DNA of 64,000 nucleotides from Brucella grignonensis. Lineage in GTDB: Bacteria; Pseudomonadota; Alphaproteobacteria; Rhizobiales; Rhizobiaceae. The stretch covers positions 26,073 through 90,072 of the forward strand of contig NZ_NNRL01000162.1 of assembly GCF_002252505.1 (NCBI RefSeq), read 5' to 3'. Each line of letters begins with the position of its first letter. Position 1 is the first letter of the stretch. This document shows, in pieces, positions 1 to 8,723 of the stretch. The notes below the pieces were generated by a model. It saw only the letters and a program-made list of their open reading frames with translations. It did not search any database and was not told where the DNA came from. Both the position numbers and the translations under genes were made by a program.

Positions 1-1049
1 CTCTGGCTAACCACTTTCGCGGAACACAGGTGCTGACGCCGCCTGATCCTTCCATGCGCGTATCAAGTGAAGTGCAGCCTGATCTGGCCGACATCAAAGG
101 GCAGGAGACACCCAAGCGGGCGCTGGAGATAGCTGCTGCTGGAAATCACAATTTGCTTCTGGTCGGACCGCCGGGATCAGGAAAATCCATGTTGGCGCAG
201 CGACTGCCGTCGATCCTGCCAAAACTCAGCCCGCGTGAACTGCTCGATGTTTCAATGATCACATCCATTGCAGGCGAGCTATCGGGTGGAAAACTGTCGG
301 ACCGCAGACCTTTTCGCGCCCCGCATCATTCGGCATCCATGGCAGCAATGGTCGGCGGCGGGTTGCGGGCGAGACCGGGTGAGGTGTCGCTTGCACATAA
401 TGGCGTTTTGTTTCTTGATGAGTTTCCCGAATTTTCGCCGCAGGTACTCGATTCTCTCAGACAACCGCTGGAGACTGGTGAATGCATGATCGCACGTGTC
501 AATCATCGCACAAGCTATCCCGCACGCTTTCAGCTGATTGCCGCTATGAACCCATGTCGCTGTGGCATGGCAGGAGAACCGGGGCACACATGCGCGCGCG
601 GTCCTCGCTGCCAGAGCGATTATCAGGCTCGAATTTCCGGCCCCTTGCTGGATCGTATCGACTTGCGCGTTGATATGCCTGCTGTCTCAGCTCTTGATCT
701 CATTCAGCCCTCGCAATCCGAACGAAGCGAAAGCGTTGCCAAACGTGTCGCACGGGCGCGGGCAATACAAAGCGCGCGCTATGCAGCGCTTGGGCTGGAT
801 GCATCCCTGACCAACGCTTACTGTTCGGCAAATCTGATTGAGGACGTGGCCAAACCGGATGCTGCGGGTTTAAAACTGTTACGCGACGCGAGCGAACAGA
901 TGCGTTTTTCCGCGCGTGCCTATCATCGCATTTTGAAAGTAGCCCGTACATTGGCCGATCTCGATGGTGTGGATCAGATCAGCCGGATACATCTTGCAGG
1001 TGCGATTTCTTATCGTATGGGTGCCGAGAGACTGTCTTCTGTGGCGTGA
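1..1049 (+). CDS. comM: ComM/YifB-family Mg-chelatase-like AAA+ ATPase, 3' part
   Basis: The reading frame is open from the window edge, so the 5' part (roughly the first third of a family protein of about 500 residues) lies outside. The visible part shows a Walker A motif (GPPGSGKS, about 46 residues after the GTG at 30), a Walker B motif (LFLDEF), sensor-type AAMNPCRCG and the C-terminal Mg_chelatase_C region. In other bacteria ComM is a hexameric branch-migration helicase used in natural transformation; whether it does this here is not known. The internal GTG at 30 is not a credible start because the upstream codons (LANHFRGTQ) are typical of the family. A strong terminator overlaps the stop codon. 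Confidence 0.9.
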   Translation, partial: LANHFRGTQVLTPPDPSMRVSSEVQPDLADIKGQETPKRALEIAAAGNHNLLLVGPPGSGKSMLAQRLPSILPKLSPRELLDVSMITSIAGELSGGKLSDRRPFRAPHHSASMAAMVGGGLRARPGEVSLAHNGVLFLDEFPEFSPQVLDSLRQPLETGECMIARVNHRTSYPARFQLIAAMNPCRCGMAGEPGHTCARGPRCQSDYQARISGPLLDRIDLRVDMPAVSALDLIQPSQSERSESVAKRVARARAIQSARYAALGLDASLTNAYCSANLIEDVAKPDAAGLKLLRDASEQMRFSARAYHRILKVARTLADLDGVDQISRIHLAGAISYRMGAERLSSVA

Positions 1050-1073
1050 AGACGACGCCACAGAAGCTTTTTT
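1037..1073 (+). terminator. Rho-independent terminator of the comM-like gene
   Basis: Perfect 11-bp arms TTCTGTGGCGT (1037-1047) and ACGCCACAGAA (1055-1065) with a 7-nt loop, followed by a T run (GCTTTTTTC). The stem includes the TGA stop codon. Confidence 0.85.
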
Positions 1074-1075
1074 CT

Positions 1076-1180
1076 TAGAGCGGTTCCAGTTAAGACTGAA
1101 ACATTGGAACCGCTCTATCTATTTGTTTTTGCGCATTATCCAACGCAAAACCGCTTCGCACTTTTGCTGGAAACGCTTTA
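1076..1180. repeat. About 105-bp palindromic intergenic repeat, copy 1 (Bru-RS-like)
   Basis: The left half is a hairpin with arms GAGCGGTTCCA / TGGAACCGCTC. The right half is the conserved block running from GCATTATCC through ACGCAAAACCGCTTCGCAC to GGAAACGCT. The same element occurs at 2078-2183 and 7469-7573. Size and structure resemble the Brucella Bru-RS1/RS2 repeats (103-105 bp); sequence identity to them was not checked. Confidence 0.85.
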
Positions 1181-1185
1181 TTGGT

Positions 1186-1896
1186 TCAGTTAGCCTGAAG
1201 CGTCACCGTGCCGTTGTTAAGAAAACAGGCTTTGTTGAACAGCGATAGATCAAGCGGATTGGGAAGACGCACATCGCTTAAATCCGGGCAGGCCTTGAGG
1301 TCCGCATCGAAACTGCGATCAATCTGCGAGATGCAGAGAATGATCAGGCCCAGCTCCTCCGCAAAAGCTTTCAGCGCCCTTATCTGAAGCATCAGTTCCA
1401 GATTTTCACGCTTCTGATCCAGCAATTGCAGATAGTCGATGACGATACATGTGTCGCGCGGTTCATTCTGCGATTGCTCTATAATGTAATTGGCGCTGAT
1501 TACTTCAGATGTGTCGAACACGAACTGTCTGTCAAAGTCATGTTCGTTGACGCCAAGCATCTCAAATCGTTTTCGGATGTCTTTTCTCGTGTAGTCGAGA
1601 GAGAAGAACAGGCCACGATTTCCCTTCTTCATGGCCTCAATGAGGATTTCGAGGCTGAGCAGTGTCTTGCCATGGCCGGGCCTTGCGCCAACCAGAACCA
1701 GATCACCCGGCTGTAAGCGCGCATAAAGTTCCGCAGCCGATACGGCGTTGGTATATTTATGGGTCAGTGTACTCCAGCTTTTGAAGCCTTCGCGCTTTGC
1801 TATGCGATCCAATGCCGAATGAAGCGGTATGCTTTCATCGCGCGCCATAAGCTTCGCGCGGCGTTTCAAATGATAGATGGGAGCCGATAATTTCAT
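1186..1896 (-). CDS. Stand-alone DnaB-C-like RecA-fold ATPase
   Basis: This 236-residue protein looks like the C-terminal helicase domain of DnaB without the usual N-terminal primase-binding domain (full DnaB is about 470-500 residues). It has Walker A GARPGHGKT near residue 70, Walker B CIVIDYLQLLD, a CISQIDRSF motif and a DLSDVR segment where DnaB has DLRESG. The first 50 residues contain HSALDRIAKREGFKSWSTL, a short helical motif also found in small uncharacterised alphaproteobacterial proteins. The start at ATG 1896 is preferred over the TTG at 1899 because AGGAGG lies 5 nt upstream. It stands alone between two repeat elements. Helicase activity is unproven; a RadA/KaiC-like signalling ATPase is an alternative. 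Confidence 0.75.
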   Translation of the reverse strand: MKLSAPIYHLKRRAKLMARDESIPLHSALDRIAKREGFKSWSTLTHKYTNAVSAAELYARLQPGDLVLVGARPGHGKTLLSLEILIEAMKKGNRGLFFSLDYTRKDIRKRFEMLGVNEHDFDRQFVFDTSEVISANYIIEQSQNEPRDTCIVIDYLQLLDQKRENLELMLQIRALKAFAEELGLIILCISQIDRSFDADLKACPDLSDVRLPNPLDLSLFNKACFLNNGTVTLQAN

Positions 1897-1899
1897 CAA

Positions 1900-2077
1900 A
1901 ACCTCCTATGCGAGCTTTGATTGCAATCCCTCCTTATGCATTCGCTCGAACAGCTGGTTCGATGGTTAGATTTCCCGCATGAAAAATGCTTTCCCGATTG
2001 GAGGGAGGAGGCGTGGAGGAAGCCAGAATCAGAGCATAGCGCAGATCAGGTTGGGAGGTGAACAGGATTTTGCGTGC
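1900..2077. other. Intergenic region upstream of the DnaB-like gene
   Basis: This holds the promoter and ribosome binding site of the leftward DnaB-like gene (TAGGAGG just above its ATG). A purine-rich stretch near 1999-2020 (GGAGGGAGGAGG type) codes for nothing visible. No gene or RNA was recognised. Confidence 0.5.
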
Positions 2078-2183
2078 TAGAGCATTTCCTGTTTTTCTTG
2101 AATCATTGGAAATGCTCTATCTCTTTGTTTTTTCGCATTATCCGACGCAAAACCGCTTCGCACTTTTGCTGGAAATGCTCTAG
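2078..2183. repeat. About 105-bp palindromic repeat, copy 2
   Basis: Same architecture as the copy at 1076, but the left hairpin arms are GAGCATTTCC / GGAAATGCTC instead of GAGCGGTTCC / GGAACCGCTC, so both arms have changed together. The right block is nearly identical to the other copies. Confidence 0.85.
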
Positions 2184-2193
2184 CACCTTGGTA

Positions 2194-2226
2194 TAAAAGC
2201 CGAAGCGCCTGTGATGAGCGCTCCGG
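2194..2226 (-). terminator. Terminator of the leftward glycosyltransferase operon
   Basis: On the minus strand, arms CCGGAGCGC and GCGCTTCGG (one G-T wobble) flank a 9-nt loop and are followed by CTTTTA. It lies 13 bp beyond the stop codon at 2239. Confidence 0.75.
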
Positions 2227-2238
2227 TTTCCTGCGATT

Positions 2239-3102
2239 TCAACCACCGATGATGCGGCGGATATCATTGACCGACAGGCTGAGGAAGGATTGCATGCCGA
2301 TGGCAACCTGATGCGGTTCCATTTCGGCGATGAAAGTCCGGAACTCTTCTTCCGTTGGCGGCGGTGCAAACCACTGCATACGGCACAGATCATGGGTGTC
2401 GTGAAAGTGACCTGCACCTTCCAGAACATCATCGACATAATGGCCGTAGATAAAGCATTCGGAGAAGCGGCGGACATTGCCGATAGCTGCCACCCAATGC
2501 TGACCAGTGTGCTTTTCGATGCGTTCGCACATGCCGACAACTGAATCTCTACGCCATGAAACAAGCTGGCCGATATAGTCATTCAGCGCGCTTTTACCAT
2601 TTTTGACGCCAAGAAGCTTTCCGGCATTTTCTGCCCAGACGGGATGTTCCGGCCATTCGGGATTGGCCAGCGCATTGGGCCGGTAGAACAGGCGTAATTT
2701 ATCATCCTGCCAGAGCGTGCTGCAATCGAAGGGCTTCACAAAAGCAGTATCTGAATCGGTATAGAGGAGACCGTCTTCTTCGACCTTGCTGGCCAGCGCA
2801 ATGCGGCGCAACTGCTGCACATGCCAGCCGCGCAATGGCTTGGTTTTAAACGAAAGCCAGACACGACGCCGACCAAGATAAGTCGGATCGGGGAATGCAC
2901 GAATCCATGAGGGCAGCAAATCCCGCTCGTCGATGATGATGCGTTTGGCGCTCTCAATCTGCCGGAATAGTGCTACATCTTTGCTATCGACAAGGATGTA
3001 ATGCTTGGTGAAACCGGTGACATATTTGTCCATGGTTTCGCACAGGAGCTTGCAACGTTCAAAATCCTGATCCCAGCTTGCAGTGACAATAGCTGTCTTC
3101 AA
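2239..3102 (-). CDS. DUF6492-like putative glycosyltransferase
   Basis: A 287-residue soluble protein with no signal peptide. It begins MKTAIVTASW, has YILVDSKD near residue 35 and LLYTDSDTAFV near residue 112; the TDSD could be the nucleotide-sugar/metal-binding DxD of a GT-A fold. This pattern fits the DUF6492 family found in rhizobial polysaccharide loci (family call from memory). It is the last gene of a three-gene leftward operon and its start overlaps the upstream WecG/TagA gene by 4 bp (ATGA). Its sugar donor and acceptor cannot be told from sequence. Confidence 0.7.
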   Translation of the reverse strand: MKTAIVTASWDQDFERCKLLCETMDKYVTGFTKHYILVDSKDVALFRQIESAKRIIIDERDLLPSWIRAFPDPTYLGRRRVWLSFKTKPLRGWHVQQLRRIALASKVEEDGLLYTDSDTAFVKPFDCSTLWQDDKLRLFYRPNALANPEWPEHPVWAENAGKLLGVKNGKSALNDYIGQLVSWRRDSVVGMCERIEKHTGQHWVAAIGNVRRFSECFIYGHYVDDVLEGAGHFHDTHDLCRMQWFAPPPTEEEFRTFIAEMEPHQVAIGMQSFLSLSVNDIRRIIGG

Positions 3103-3863
3103 GGTTTACCCCCTGACAGCTTCTCCTTGGCAACGCGCCAGAGGAAGACCGGATTTCCGACGAGGTAGCGCTTTGCCAGACGGCGAGGCTCCTGCAACAG
3201 GCGGTGTACCCATTCCATCTTGAGTGTGCGGACCCAGTGTGGCGCGCGTTGTACACGGCCAGTATGCAGGTCGAACAAGGCGCCGACAGCGCTTGCAATC
3301 GTGCAGTGTTCGGCTGTGATGTATTTGTCGATAAACAGTTCCTGCCGTGGGACGCCCATGGCGACCAGCAAAATATCCGGATGATATTCTTTAAGCTGGC
3401 TTAGAATGCCATCAATATCGGCTGGCTTGAAATAGCCGTCTGAGATCACGCGAAAATCATGCTGTGGTATTTGCTGTTTGAAAAGCTGTGCAGCTTCCGC
3501 AGCAACACCGGGACCGCCACCGAGAAGGGCGACGTTCATCGGGCGTTTGATGTGTTCCATCAGGCCCGGGATGAAATCCGTACCATTCAGATTGGCCGGG
3601 AATTTCTCGCCATAGGCAACTTTGCTGGCGATATCGACGCCAATACCATCAGGCAGAATCAGAAAATCTTTCAAAGCAGTCATATAGGCCGGATCTTCAT
3701 GCGCTATATTGGCATTGTTGGCATTAAGCCAACCCTGCTTCATGAATTCATGGTTTTCGATCCGCTTTTCGAAATAGGCGAATGAACTGTCCCAGTCGAA
3801 ACAGACAACCTTTATGCCGAGAATATTTCGATATTCGAGCTTTTCGGGGGAGCTATTCGTCAT
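3099..3863 (-). CDS. WecG/TagA/CpsF-family (GT26) glycosyltransferase
   Basis: 254 residues, usual for the family. Hallmarks seen are LNGTDFIPGL (near residue 92), LLGGGPGVAAEAA, the PDILLVAMGVPRQE block and VGALFDLHTG. WecG adds ManNAcA to undecaprenyl-PP-GlcNAc and TagA adds ManNAc in teichoic acid synthesis; the donor here is unknown. It probably works on the lipid-linked intermediate at the inner face of the cytoplasmic membrane. It sits one base from the upstream GT4 gene and overlaps the downstream gene by 4 bp, so the three are translationally coupled. Confidence 0.88.
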   Translation of the reverse strand: MTNSSPEKLEYRNILGIKVVCFDWDSSFAYFEKRIENHEFMKQGWLNANNANIAHEDPAYMTALKDFLILPDGIGVDIASKVAYGEKFPANLNGTDFIPGLMEHIKRPMNVALLGGGPGVAAEAAQLFKQQIPQHDFRVISDGYFKPADIDGILSQLKEYHPDILLVAMGVPRQELFIDKYITAEHCTIASAVGALFDLHTGRVQRAPHWVRTLKMEWVHRLLQEPRRLAKRYLVGNPVFLWRVAKEKLSGGKP

Positions 3864-3864
3864 G

Positions 3865-5052
3865 TCAGTCTGCTTTTCCTGTGACGTCCTGAAGTTTCTT
3901 TAACCCTCGGGCGATTGCGCTGTCCATGCCTTTGATTTGTGCCTGTTTAAAAGCCTTACCATCAAGCCTTTGATTGTCGCCTTCATTGATTGTTTTCAGA
4001 CGTTGTACAACGGCTGCGGCAAATTCTGCGGGCTTATCGGCGATTGTGCAGTTCTCTGGAATATTGCTGATACCACGAACAGAATGGGCAGTTGCGACGC
4101 TCGGCATGCCAAGTTCAAATGTCTCGATTGTTTTGAGCTGAACACCAGTACCCGCACGGCTGATCAGTGGTATAAGCCTTCCACTTTCTACAAATTCGGT
4201 CGCGTCAGGCACTTTGCCGACAAAATTGACGCCGGGCCATGCCGCAACCAAATCAGCCGGTGTGTTTCCAGCAATTGCTATTGAAATGTCATTCGGCAGC
4301 AATGGTTTTACTTCGCGCAGAAACCATTCAAGTCCGATGCGATTCGGGTGCCATGTCCATGTCCCGATCAGTGCCAGATCATATTTCGTCGACGGCACCT
4401 TTGCCGCAGCGTCGTTCCCTGGCATGACAAGCGGTAATGTCGCAAATTTTTCGGTGCTGAGGCCCAGCGCCGGACCGTCGTCTTCCGCGAATGTGAAAAC
4501 GAAACTCGCCTGTTTGCAAAGCCTGTTTTCCAGCTTTTTCAGAATACGGGCTTCGCGACCGAAGAGGAATTTCTGAACCTTGCCTTTGGCGTCTGCGGCG
4601 TTTTCTTCTGCCGAACGATACTCAACATTGTGCGCAACGAACAGCGATGGTTTGTTTTTGAAGATTTCTTCGAAGGCACCGGGCAGCGTGACGCCGTTGA
4701 GAACATAGGCATCAAATTCGCCAAGTTCGGTGATCGCATTGTGCAGCTCGATAGCAGGGATCACGCGCAATTTTGCTGAGGAAACCGTAAGCCCGGTGAG
4801 GACGGATTTCAGGACCCATCCAATCTTGCGCTTGATGCCCGCACCTTCTGTACGCACTTCCACTTCACCAAGCACGATTGTGTCTGCACTTTCGGCAGCC
4901 TTGTGGCCTGGCCATGTAAAGCCCAGAACAGTCACATGGGCGCCAGCACGACGAAGGCCATCGATGACTGCGGCGTTCGCAACTTCATAACCTGTTGAAG
5001 CGACGGCATGAGGAACAAGTGACGTCACGAAGACAAGACGGAACGGTTGCAA
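3865..5052 (-). CDS. GT4-like glycosyltransferase
   Basis: 395 residues in two Rossmann-like halves (GT-B fold). The N-terminus is LVFVTSLVPHAVASTGYEVAN, where family-4 enzymes have a glycine-rich acceptor loop. The C-terminal half has DLALIGTWTWHPNRIGLEWF and the donor-site region ISRAGTGVQLKTIETFELGMPSVAT, matching the GT4 E-x7-E region. It is the first gene of the leftward operon, read from a divergent promoter region shared with the GT2 gene at 5191. Substrate unknown. Confidence 0.82.
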   Translation of the reverse strand: MQPFRLVFVTSLVPHAVASTGYEVANAAVIDGLRRAGAHVTVLGFTWPGHKAAESADTIVLGEVEVRTEGAGIKRKIGWVLKSVLTGLTVSSAKLRVIPAIELHNAITELGEFDAYVLNGVTLPGAFEEIFKNKPSLFVAHNVEYRSAEENAADAKGKVQKFLFGREARILKKLENRLCKQASFVFTFAEDDGPALGLSTEKFATLPLVMPGNDAAAKVPSTKYDLALIGTWTWHPNRIGLEWFLREVKPLLPNDISIAIAGNTPADLVAAWPGVNFVGKVPDATEFVESGRLIPLISRAGTGVQLKTIETFELGMPSVATAHSVRGISNIPENCTIADKPAEFAAAVVQRLKTINEGDNQRLDGKAFKQAQIKGMDSAIARGLKKLQDVTGKAD

Positions 5053-5190
5053 TTCAACTCCTGACGGCTCTTAATGAATATTTATTGAAGCCAGTGTCTA
5101 CAGCCATGCGGTGAACTTTTCTTTAAGCGTTTATCAATAGTGGCAAGATAAGCATAAAATAATAATTCTCTGAAATAATCGGAAGCTGAG
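5053..5190. promoter_or_regulatory. Divergent promoter region of the polysaccharide operons
   Basis: 138 bp between two divergent genes. It is AT-rich (for example AAGATAAGCATAAAATAATAATTC at 5144-5167) compared with the flanking coding DNA. A GGAAG sequence lies just upstream of the GT2 ATG. No clear operator palindrome was seen. Confidence 0.5.
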
Positions 5191-6183
5191 ATGCCAGATT
5201 TACCGGATCATATTGAAGTAATCGCTAAAACACCCGGTCTTCGTCATGAAGATATCGAAGTCGTCGTTTCACTGCCGACATTTCGTAGACCGGAACATCT
5301 GATAAGAACACTTGATACGCTGAATGCGCAGGTGACCAAGCGCCGCTGGGCTGTTGTCGTTATCGAGAACGAGACTGAAAAAAAGGAAGGCGCAACCGTT
5401 GCCGCTCCGCTTTTCGAGGCTGGCAAGTATCCGGGTATGCTTATTGCAGAATCCCATCGTGGCAATTGTAATGCCTATAATGCAGGCTGGTTGACTGCGA
5501 CGAAGTTTTTCCCGAACTTCAAATATGTCATCGTGATCGATGATGACGAACTGGCTGATCCTGAATGGATCGAAAACATGGTTGCTACCGCAGAACGCTA
5601 TGACGTCAGTCTGGTCGGTGGTCCGCAGTATCCGATTTTTGAAAAGCCGAATTCGGAACAGTGGGCAAAGCATCCGGTTTTCCTGCCGCATTATGATACG
5701 ACGGGCCCTGTTCCGATCATCTATTCTTCGGGCAATCTGCTGATTGCACGTCCTGTGCTGGAAGCCATCGGCTATCCGTTCATGGACCTGAAGTTCAACT
5801 TTACCGGTGGTGGCGATTCCGACTTCTTGTCGCGCTCAATCGCTAAGGGCTTTAAAGTTGCCTGGTGTGCGGAAGGTATCGTGCGCGAAACCGTGCCGGC
5901 GCGTCGTCTGGAAAGCGACTGGATCACCTCGCGTGGTCTTCGCAATGGCGTTCTTTCGACCCTGATCGAACAGCGCAAGCGTAAGGATGAGCCGTTCGGT
6001 CAGGTGCGCGTGTTCCTCAAGAGCCTGGCTCTTTTGGCTTATTCACCGATCAAGGCTGTGAGAAGAGGCTTTGCAGCTGGCTTTGCGCCGGTTGGAACCT
6101 ACTTCATCCATATCGGTCTGGGCCGGGTGATGGCGCATTTTGGATATTTGAATGAGCAGTATCGCAATCCGGACAAGAACTGA
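5191..6183 (+). CDS. GT2-family glycosyltransferase
   Basis: 330 residues. VVSLPTFRRPEHLIRTLDTL opens the GT-A fold, and VIVIDDDELADPEW near residue 113 supplies the acidic metal/nucleotide-sugar motif. The motif FTGGGDSDFLSR near residue 204 resembles the GGED/GGxD acceptor-site motif of the family. The C-terminal 60 residues are basic and hydrophobic and may touch the membrane. It is first in the rightward operon with the O-antigen ligase-like gene. Substrate unknown. Confidence 0.88.
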   Translation: MPDLPDHIEVIAKTPGLRHEDIEVVVSLPTFRRPEHLIRTLDTLNAQVTKRRWAVVVIENETEKKEGATVAAPLFEAGKYPGMLIAESHRGNCNAYNAGWLTATKFFPNFKYVIVIDDDELADPEWIENMVATAERYDVSLVGGPQYPIFEKPNSEQWAKHPVFLPHYDTTGPVPIIYSSGNLLIARPVLEAIGYPFMDLKFNFTGGGDSDFLSRSIAKGFKVAWCAEGIVRETVPARRLESDWITSRGLRNGVLSTLIEQRKRKDEPFGQVRVFLKSLALLAYSPIKAVRRGFAAGFAPVGTYFIHIGLGRVMAHFGYLNEQYRNPDKN

Positions 6184-6202
6184 TCTGATTTCGTCCGATC
6201 CT

Positions 6203-7471
6203 ATGCGAGTGACGATGCGCAAGATAGCGCTCGTCACTGCGACGGTTATATTCTGCATTCTGCTGATTTCTTTTCGTCCGTTTTCACCGGCCGTTCCTGC
6301 TGATGGTCAACAGGCGGGCGATGTTGTCAATCAGCTTGGCTTTGGCCTTGTCGGGGCCATTGCCTTGGCAGCGCTTGCAATGTTTGCTGATCCTGGCAAG
6401 GTTTTGAGGCTTATAAGCCTTGGCTGGCTGCTGATGTTTGGCCTTTTACTGGCTTCAGCCTTTGTCAGCCCAGATCCACCGACCGCCATTCGTGGCATCA
6501 TGCTGACGCTGATTGGTGTTCTGGCTATCGTCGCTGTTCTTGCGTTGCCTCAGGATGCAGATGGTTATTCGTGGATGCTGCTTGTTGTGGCATCTATCGT
6601 TATTTTCGTCTCCTATACTGGTGTGGTGCTTTTGCCCAATCTTGGCACGCATGGCGTTGACGCTGGCGAGCCGCAGAATTCATTTCTGTGGCGTGGTGTT
6701 TTCACCCACAAGAACATCGCCGGGCCTGTCATGGCAATTTTCGCTTTCGCTGGCATTTATCTTTGGCGGCGTGGCTGGCGGATCAGTGGTGCGCTGATTG
6801 CGTTGGTTGCGTTGTTCTTTGTTGCCCATACAGGCTCGAAGACCACTGCCGCTCTGGTCCCATTTGCCATGCTGCTGGTCATTGGCCCCGGCATGTTCGG
6901 TCTGCGCGGACTGGCACCTCTGATGATCTTTGGCATTCAGGTGATCTTTGCGCTCTTCACCATCGGCACAGTCCTGTTTGAGCCATTGCATCAAATCATC
7001 ATGCATTTCTCGGTCGATCCGACATTTACAGGACGCACATCGATTTGGGCTTTTGCGATAGAGGCATTGCATAATCGCCCATGGATCGGATTTGGCTATG
7101 AGAGCTTTTGGGGCGCAGAGCGCGTCAAGGAAGCCGCGAACCCTTATTATCTCGACTGGGATGTGCGTGGCATCGTTCATGGTCATAACGGTTATCTCGA
7201 TATAACGCTTTCGATGGGACTCGTCGGTCTCATCTGCGCGATCGTCGTGATCATCATCATGCCGCTGGTGAATTATATGCGGTGCAGACCAACCCGCGAG
7301 AACTTTCTTCTTGCCGATTTCTTTTTGATGTTTGTGTTTTTTGGCACGCTCAATGCGATGCTGGAAAGCTTCTTCTTCCGTCGCATGGACCCGGTTTGGC
7401 TCATGCTCATCTTTGCGATTTTTGGCCTGCGCATGACGGCCAAAGTCACCATCCCAAAACGGTCTGTCTAG
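6203..7471 (+). CDS. O-antigen ligase/polymerase (Wzy/WaaL-like) membrane protein
   Basis: About 422 residues with about ten hydrophobic segments and a large periplasmic loop containing the family signature WIGFGYESFWG and HGHNGYLDITLSMGLVG. Members either polymerise lipid-linked repeat units or ligate glycan to an acceptor on the periplasmic face. I place the start at ATG 6203, which removes hydrophilic read-through; an ATG at 6152 would overlap the upstream gene by 32 bp, and 6215 is also possible. The TAG stop (7469-7471) is the first triplet of the palindromic repeat that follows. Confidence 0.85.
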   Translation: MRVTMRKIALVTATVIFCILLISFRPFSPAVPADGQQAGDVVNQLGFGLVGAIALAALAMFADPGKVLRLISLGWLLMFGLLLASAFVSPDPPTAIRGIMLTLIGVLAIVAVLALPQDADGYSWMLLVVASIVIFVSYTGVVLLPNLGTHGVDAGEPQNSFLWRGVFTHKNIAGPVMAIFAFAGIYLWRRGWRISGALIALVALFFVAHTGSKTTAALVPFAMLLVIGPGMFGLRGLAPLMIFGIQVIFALFTIGTVLFEPLHQIIMHFSVDPTFTGRTSIWAFAIEALHNRPWIGFGYESFWGAERVKEAANPYYLDWDVRGIVHGHNGYLDITLSMGLVGLICAIVVIIIMPLVNYMRCRPTRENFLLADFFLMFVFFGTLNAMLESFFFRRMDPVWLMLIFAIFGLRMTAKVTIPKRSV

Positions 7472-7573
7472 AGCGGTTCCTGTTGAAAAAGAATAGTAGG
7501 AACCGCTCTATCTTTTTGTTTTTACGCATTATCCTACGCAAAACCGCTTCGCACTTTTGCTGGAAATGCTCTA
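7469..7573. repeat. About 105-bp palindromic repeat, copy 3
   Basis: Left hairpin arms are AGAGCGGTTCCT / AGGAACCGCTCT. The right block (ACGCATTATCC to GGAAATGCTCTA) matches copies 1 and 2. Its first three bases form the stop codon of the O-antigen ligase-like gene, and it ends 13 bp before the next ATG. Confidence 0.88.
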
Positions 7574-7586
7574 ATCGGAGTTATCC

Positions 7587-8723
7587 ATGAATATTGCGAT
7601 CATTGGCACGGGCTTCGTCGCCGATTACTACATGACCACGCTGCGCAATTATCCGCAATTGAAGCTGCTCGGTGCCTTTGACCGCTCGGCTGAACGGCTC
7701 AAGATATTTGCAGCGCATTATAACGTGCGCGCTTATGAAAGCTTTGAGGCAATTCTTGCCGATAAAGACGTGCAGATCGTTCTCAACCTGACGACGCCGG
7801 AAAGTCATTATGCCATTTCACGCGCCGCTCTTGAGGCGGGCAAGCATGTCTATTCGGAAAAGCCGCTGGCGATGGATTTCAACGACGCCAAAGCGCTGGT
7901 TGAGTTTGCTGAGGCAAACGGACTGACACTGGCAGCCGCACCGGCCAATGGTCTCAGTGACGCGCAGAAACTGGTCTCACACTCGATCAGCGAGATCGGC
8001 ACCCCGCGTCTGGTCTATGCCGAAATGGAAGACGGCCCGGTTTTTCGTGACAAATGGGCGACATGGCGCTCGCAATCGGGTGCACCTTGGCCGGGTCTGC
8101 ATGAGTTTGAGATTGGTTGCACGCTGGAACATGCAGGTTACGCTCTCTCATGGCTCGTGTCGCTTTTTGGTCCAGTTGAAAGCGTGACAGCGTTTTCCTC
8201 GATCACCTTCCAGAACAAGGGACCGGGAACGGAGCATCTGCACATGGCGCCTGATTTTTCCGTCGGTTGCCTGCGTTTCAAATCCGGTCTTGTTGCGCGT
8301 CTGACGTCCGGCCTTGCAATGCCGAAGGATCGCAGCCTGACAATCGTGGCTGACAAGGGCTCAATCACCGTCGATGATCTTTGGGATAACCGTTCTGCTG
8401 TGCGGCTTGAATCGACCACCAGAAAGCGTTCTATCCTGTCGCGTGTCTTTGGTCGTCTGGAAGCAAAGCTTGGCAAGACTTTGCCATGGAAACCGGCTGT
8501 TGGCAGCAAGCTCGCCTATCCAAAAGGCGATGCGCTAAGCCTGCCGTCATTCCCATCGCAGATCGATTTCATGCGTGGCGTGGCTGATCAGGCACGCGCC
8601 ATTGAAACCGGTAAGACGGCCTTTTTCTCCGGTGCGGTGGCCCTGCACATCACCGAAGTAGCCCTCGCACTCAATAATGCTGGCGAAAACGCTGCACCCT
8701 ATAAGGTTCAGAGCAGCTTCTAA
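7587..8723 (+). CDS. Gfo/Idh/MocA-family NAD(P)-dependent oxidoreductase
   Basis: 378 residues. The N-terminal Rossmann domain begins MNIAIIGTGFVADYY (GxGxxA-type dinucleotide site) and is followed by the family motif HVYSEKPLAMDF near residue 90, whose EKP contains the conserved lysine. Families of this type oxidise or epimerise sugars, including UDP-sugars in polysaccharide loci. Given its place behind the O-antigen ligase-like gene it may make a modified sugar for the same glycan (inference). A second, more distant family member lies tail to tail on the other strand and their stop codons overlap by 4 bp. Confidence 0.87.
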   Translation: MNIAIIGTGFVADYYMTTLRNYPQLKLLGAFDRSAERLKIFAAHYNVRAYESFEAILADKDVQIVLNLTTPESHYAISRAALEAGKHVYSEKPLAMDFNDAKALVEFAEANGLTLAAAPANGLSDAQKLVSHSISEIGTPRLVYAEMEDGPVFRDKWATWRSQSGAPWPGLHEFEIGCTLEHAGYALSWLVSLFGPVESVTAFSSITFQNKGPGTEHLHMAPDFSVGCLRFKSGLVARLTSGLAMPKDRSLTIVADKGSITVDDLWDNRSAVRLESTTRKRSILSRVFGRLEAKLGKTLPWKPAVGSKLAYPKGDALSLPSFPSQIDFMRGVADQARAIETGKTAFFSGAVALHITEVALALNNAGENAAPYKVQSSF

